From assembly GCA_029379385.1 (NCBI GenBank), contig CM055613.1, forward strand, positions 10,310,001 to 10,374,000: a stretch of DNA of 64,000 bases, written 5' to 3'. The stretch's first letter is position 1; every line of letters starts with the position of its first letter. The translations under genes were made by a program, and so were the position numbers. The notes beneath the pieces are model-generated. The model did not search any database, had not been told where the DNA came from, and saw only the letters and a list, made by a program, of their open reading frames with translations. The DNA comes from Quillaja saponaria (Eukaryota > Streptophyta > Magnoliopsida > Fabales > Quillajaceae). Positions 58,580 to 64,000 of the stretch are shown here, one piece after another.

Positions 58580-60780
58580 TAACAATTTTATATTTTATAA
58601 AAAGTCATTCAGTAAACACATTGCAATGACTAGTTACTAATACATATGCATATGTACCATTGACTCTAAACCTCATATCTTTTTTTTTTTCAATTCTTCG
58701 TCTTAAACGTATAAAACTAATCTCTTGCCTCTCTTTCTTAACCTTGTTTTGGAAATATTCAAATTTAGGATAAGATTCATTCATTAAATAGAGCAAACTA
58801 GTATATATAACTCAATAGTTTAAAAAATATATTAAGATTAAGAGGACTCATATTCGAATCTCACTATGATAGAATATTTTTATTGTTATGTGAATTATTT
58901 GTGAATCCTTATTGTAATAATATTGTTGATTGATTGAAGTGAAATAATCTGTGTAAAATTGTAATCCTATATTATTTTAAATAATATTTTTAATAAAAGA
59001 AAATATTTAATTAATTTTGATTTTATATATATATAGGGAGTTGATCATTAGATTCCTCGGAAGCCGACAATTTACCGCCGGTTTGTATGATGGTTTGGTA
59101 TCGACACGTGTTCAGGGCATAACAGTTGCTGTACCGATTTTGTGTCAATTGGACTTCTAAAAAGAACCTGCCATTCACAACTGCACACAGTGCTGTCACT
59201 GTGACTTTTACTTTTACAATATTTTTTTTGTTTGCTGGATTCTGCGGGCTACTGCATGTGTCTGTGACAAACTAAATTGCCAACCTATATACAATTATTC
59301 GCTTGGAATTGGGATGGAGCAGTAGTACTCTTTTTCTGAACCCCCATCTGATAATTGATGTACTTATAATTAATAACAATATTCTAAACAAGTGGCAACC
59401 AAAGACATTAATTAACACTATAATAAGTCCAAAACAGAGCATGGTAGCAAACAAACTTAAAGGAGTAGAGTGATTAGTCAAGTTAATAAGTAATATGTTA
59501 AATAAAACACACGTTCTCTAGACAAAAAGAGGATAACTCATTGAAAATAATTAGATAGGATAGAGCTGAAAATTATGATAGATTTGAGAATATTTGGCAA
59601 AAGATTGCTCATGTAATTGGCAAGACGTACATTAATTTCTTGCATTTTTTGTTTGTATTATTTATCTATTGCTGCTCATTTAACACATGATAATATGCAC
59701 AAAGGTGTATTGTCTATTTTCTTAAAATGAATAGTATATGGACCCTTTTTTTTAGGTATACTATCTAGGTACAGAATAGACAAATTCTTCTTTATATTAT
59801 AGCTATTCATTTAATTAATTAATATCAAATACTGTATTTTTTTTTTTTTTAAGCTGGAGGGGAGTCTTGGTACTGAGGGTATGAGATAACCTTAGGCTAA
59901 TTAACTTTTACAAATTTCATATAACAGGTAGTTTAAAAACAGTTGGTAGTTAAAACCCTCATAATAGATGTGCAAAATATATATCATGTATCTTTAATAA
60001 TAGATGAGCATAGTAGATGAGCATAGTACTTACTCAAAATAATAGACTGATGAACATTTATATAAGCTTAAGATTATAATTAAATATCTAGAAGAAAAAC
60101 ATATCTGATTAATTTATACATAATTTGGCTAATCACTTTACGATAATATATAATCAATAATATATATTATTATTTTTTTAATTCTAATATTTGATAAGAA
60201 TTTAAAAAATAAAAATTTTCAGAGTTAGTGAAATTAAGAAAAATGAAAAAAAAATTATACCCATCATCCCCCCCAAGTGGAAAATTAACTTCTTAAAATC
60301 CAACACGTGTACCCAGTGTCACTTTTAAGGTTAGTGTTGACGTCCAGTAGACATAAGAAAGAAACCATTCTAACATTACCAAGTCAAATATAAATCGAAT
60401 TCAATAACATAAATCTATGATTAAATATTTATTTGGTGTACATTTAATTCAGTCTCTGCTATACCAACCAAGACCTGGGCTTTCATGATGGAACTGAACA
60501 AAGAACAAGAAAAAAAAAACAAAGAAAGAAAGAAAGAAAACCCATAAATCTCTTTTTGGGTAGCAAAGATAAACCCCCCTTAGATAGATAGACTATACAC
60601 AAACAAGACATTCATAATTCAAGTACAGTACACTAAGGTAAAAATAAAAAGGGAAACTTATTTTTTCAGGGTTTCCATTTTTATTTTTTTCTCAAATTTC
60701 TCAGACTATTGTTTTTATCCCCTTTGATACCCTAAAACACAAAGAGACCTTTAAGAAAGTGGTTTCATCCTTTAACCAAT
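58580..60780. other. Intergenic and upstream region of the MADS-box gene
   Basis: No gene recognised. It probably includes the MADS promoter. I did not find a perfect CArG box (CC(A/T)6GG) in the last few hundred bases; CCATTTTTATT at 60675 is only CArG-like. Confidence 0.4.
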
Positions 60781-60845
60781 ACAGGAAAGAGAGAGAGCTA
60801 GCTAGCTAGCAATCCAGAGAGAGAGAGAGAGAGAGAGAGAAGAGA
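60781..60845 (+). promoter_or_regulatory. GA-repeat (GAGA) tract in the MADS leader
   Basis: GAGAGAGAGCTAGCTAGC and then (GA)n up to about 60845, ending about 10 bp before the ATG. GAGA tracts bind BPC proteins at several plant MADS genes. The tract is seen; the regulation is inferred. Confidence 0.6.
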
Positions 60846-60854
60846 AAATTAAAG

Positions 60855-63525
60855 ATGGGAAGAGGGAGAGTTGAACTGAAGAGGATAGAGAACAAAATTA
60901 ACAGGCAGGTGACATTTGCTAAGAGAAGAAATGGGTTGCTCAAGAAAGCTTATGAGCTCTCTGTTCTTTGTGATGCTGAAGTTGCCCTTATCGTTTTCTC
61001 TAACCGTGGCAAGCTCTATGAGTTTTGTAGCAGCCCCAGGTATCTCTCTCTCTCACACTCTCTACTATAAATTTGTGTATATATATGTGTATCCATGCAT
61101 TAGAAAACAAAAATGTGTTACTTATTGAAGAATTTGCTTATTCCTTTTGGTTTGAGAATTTAGGTCTTGTTCTTGAGCAAGATCTGTGCTTTTAATTATT
61201 AAACCAAATTGATAGCTTCCATAAGGAAAAGAGATTCAAAGATGGCTTATTTTTCTTCTTGAAATAAAAGGTCAAAGTTTCTATTTTTATAATCACTGAG
61301 TACTGGTTTTCTATATATTTAATATAAACAAAAGTGGGGTTTTTGTGGAAGTTCATATCACTGAAGATCTGAAACTCTTTTGAGAATTATTGGAAATTGT
61401 ATTACTTACACCATTAATTTGTTAAGGAGGATGAGGTTAAAAGGAAAATTTTTTCTTTTAAAGATTTATCATAAAGCAAACTAGGGTAAGGGCAGGAAAG
61501 AATGTCTGTACAGTAAAATTAAATATTTATTTTGAACAGCAAACAAGAATTATTGTTAATAATTAATAGTAAAGTACACCAAAAACATGAATAGAACACA
61601 AGATTCTGCATCCCTCACCCAAAACATGGACAGTAAAATTAATTAATTTAAAAATATATATAAAAGGGGTTGATTGAATTTTGCTGGGTTGCAATTCTGT
61701 AGACAAATTTAACTAATTTTAGTAAAAGTTGGGGCAAATTGCTAAATGCCCAGAAAATCATTTAGTTAGAGAGAAGTAATTGGCCATTAACAGTACTAGT
61801 TCACTGTTAAGATTTGGTGGCAGAGAGATGTGATGGTTGATGTGCAAGAAGGAGGGTCTTTCTTTTGTAAAGCTGCAAATCACAACTAATTATTATATAT
61901 TTAGTTAATAAATATATCCTTTATTATATTATATTTCAAAAAGAGTGGTATATATTATTTTTTTTATACATGTTTTAAAGTTTAAATATTTTTTAAATGT
62001 CCAGCTATGTGTGAGAGAAGTAATTTTGATGTGGGCTTCTAAGTTAAAATTTCTATCATTTAAATATGATATTCTTCTTATAGTCGGTGTTAAAGTTTTC
62101 ATTAAAAGCTTTATTTCCTCAAGTTTAATCACAACTTAATTAAGGCCAATTGCAATTACTTGGAGCAATATATAGTTTGTCAAAACCTAGGTTTTCTTTT
62201 CTTAAATTCCACATGTTTTTGCAACCCTAAATGAATACATCTTATGCTAAGTGTATCGTGATGAGCTTTCAAGAAGAAAGAAAAGTTAGGTATGAATTAG
62301 TTGTATGTTCGAATACTTTGTGAATGATTATTGCATATTGTTGGACATTATATCAAATTTTATACAAGAGAATTTTCGAAATTGATTAATTAAGGAATTC
62401 ATGCAATATAATCAAACTATTGATACTCAATTTTAAGTTTATTAATGCAAATAGTATCTTAGTTTAAGATTATAAGTTTCTTAATGTTAGAACCACATTC
62501 TTAAAACCAAACAATTAATATCAGGAGGTGTGACTTATTTACTTTATATGTATTATGAATACTTATGTTAGAAATGTTCGTATACTACATTGACCCTCAA
62601 TATGATTCTTTTTTTCTATTTTTACCTTTCAATCCCAGCATCATGAAAACACTTGAAAGGTACCAGAAGTGCAGTTATGCTACACTAGAAACCAGCCGGG
62701 CAATAAATGAGACTCAGGTAAGCTTGACATTATCACAAAATAAGCACATTTTTGTGGTAGAGAACAACATAAGCACTTTAATTACATGAATTTTTTTATT
62801 TGTAATAACTAGTTTTTTAAGCTAACTAGTTGTGTTAGGTCAACTAACAAAGGTAATGACCACTTTTATTTATGCAAATAAAGTTTCAAATCGCTCGGGA
62901 TTGATACCCAAGGGTGACTGTCAGAGGATTTATCCCCGAATCCTTTCTGGTACAGCCTCTAGCTGTGACTGCCGCGAGGTGTTATCCCCAACCCTTTCCC
63001 ATACAACCCTTAAGACTGTTCTCATTTACCATTGAATTTTTTTTTTACCCTTTTCTGATTATTAAGGTTAAGTGGTTAATTATATTCTTTGAATCAATCT
63101 TCAATATTGTTGTGCTCATGTTCATCCCTTTATCTACATATGAAGGAGAAACAACTCTACATTACTTATATATATATTTCTTTTTATTAATAAAAGTCTA
63201 CATTAATGCAATTAAAAGTCTAATAGCAAAATATATCCTTAAATAAGCAGAGCAGCTACCAGGAATATTTGAGACTAAAAGGAAATGTGGAAGTCCTGCA
63301 ACGTTCACAGAGGTAACCTAAACTGAATTTGATCAAATTGCTGAATTCCAAGTTTGTTTGTGTTTTTATGTTATATAGGGGATTGCACATTTATATAATT
63401 GAGTAATGGTCCTCAAATGCTGTAGAAACCTTCTTGGGGAAGATCTGGCTCCTCTGAATACAAAGGAGCTCGAACAGCTTGAGCATCAATTGGAAACATC
63501 ATTGAAGCAAATTAGGTCAACTAAG
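60855..63525 (+). CDS. SEP: SEPALLATA-class MADS-box transcription factor, 5' part
   Basis: Class E floral MIKC MADS factor that forms the bridging subunit of floral quartets (family knowledge). Exons: 60855-61039 ([20 protein letters not shown]...LYEFCSSP, the complete MADS domain), 62639-62717 ([19 protein letters not shown] domain), 63251-63312 ([21 protein letters not shown]1) and 63426-63525 ([20 protein letters not shown]...QIRSTK, K). Lengths of 185, 79, 62 and 100 nt match the canonical MIKC pattern and phases are kept. The remaining K-box and C-terminal exons are beyond the right edge. [19 protein letters not shown] and the [16 protein letters not shown] block place it in the SEP group, probably the SEP1/2/4 (AGL2/3/4) side. 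Intron 1 is 1.6 kb, as is usual for regulatory first introns. A CG-richer stretch at 62885-63010 in intron 2 is unidentified. Confidence 0.95.
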
Positions 63526-64000
63526 GTATTCAAAGTCATTCAAATGCAGTGCTCTTTCATATGAGTTAATAGTACTAATCCAGTAACATTAAACCAACTG
63601 GTAATTAATTGGTTCAAAAGAATGTGTTTCCAAAAATTTAATGTATGCGAATACGGCATTTTCACTACAATTAGTGTGCATGAGCAATTTCAATTAATTA
63701 GTGACATAAATGTTGGATAAGTTATGTTAGGGGAAACAAATTGTTTTGCTACTAAAAGCTAGGGAGCTATCCTTCCTTTTTGATGTACCAAAGAAAAAAA
63801 GGAGCAATCCTATTATGTAGTTTGAGGCCGAAAAAGAATAACGATTAACAGGGTCCATCTTTGACTCTTAAGATGAATACATGGATAAAGAGTTCATCCC
63901 AATTATGACAGTCCAGGTAGGTATGTAACTAGCCAGCAAAGATGGCAAGAGAGAAAGGGACCAGCTTGAGACTATAGGATGATGGAAACCCTAAGCTTTT

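Noticed and set aside
1..64000. CRISPR arrays, operons, prokaryotic systems or integrated viral genes
   Set aside because: No regularly spaced repeats and no bacterial or viral coding signatures; the window is ordinary plant nuclear DNA.

Overview
This window is nuclear DNA from a flowering plant, most likely a core eudicot. The evidence is spliced genes with GT/AG introns, plant-only gene families (SBP-box, SEPALLATA-type MADS, COBRA-like, RGP, PPR), a miR156 target site, and long AT-rich gene-free stretches full of MITEs and transposon debris. The species cannot be told from the sequence alone. I reconstructed exons by eye from conserved protein blocks and splice sites; no alignment or database search was run.

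Layout, left to right. (1) 1-3339, minus: the 5' part of an ABCB27/ALS1-type half-size ABC transporter, running off the left edge. (2) 3.6-7.1 kb: AT-rich spacer with degenerate LTR-like repeats. (3) 7286-8881, plus: an intronless PPR gene resembling PNM1, with site II (TCP-type) motifs upstream. (4) 10.58-12.40 kb: a tandem, very AT-rich fold-back element. (5) 13602-15456, plus: a truncated COBRA-like gene (COBL5-like) whose last exon carries an internal deletion and frameshift. (6) 15.5-30 kb: gene-free, with a broken CACTA element on the minus strand at 16.4-17.9 kb, a 2.0-kb Mutator-like TIR element at 23780-25779, and a second TIR element with perfect 9-bp target duplications nested inside it. 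(7) 30335-32482, plus: an intact four-exon RGP/UDP-arabinopyranose mutase gene. (8) 32.5-37 kb: spacer with MITEs. (9) 37097-41458, minus: an SPL6-like SBP-box gene with a miR156 site and an apparent C-terminal frameshift. (10) 42-60.8 kb: gene-free, with tandem duplications, MITEs, CACTA end fragments and a G24 tract. (11) 60855-63525, plus: the first four exons of a SEPALLATA-class MADS-box gene, running off the right edge behind a GA-repeat leader.

The gene order is informative. From my recollection of Arabidopsis locus order, PNM1 and COBL5 lie next to each other near COBRA and FRUITFULL, SPL6 lies near APETALA1, and RGP1/RGP2 lie near SEP2/SEP1. One window holding PNM1-COBL5-RGP-SPL6-SEP therefore looks like the unfragmented ancestral neighbourhood of the AP1/FUL-SEP MADS tandem. 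This predicts an AP1/FUL-type gene just beyond the right edge. The genes are not an operon and share no single pathway. The main functional link is that miR156-SPL factors and AP1/SEP MADS factors act in the same flowering programme.
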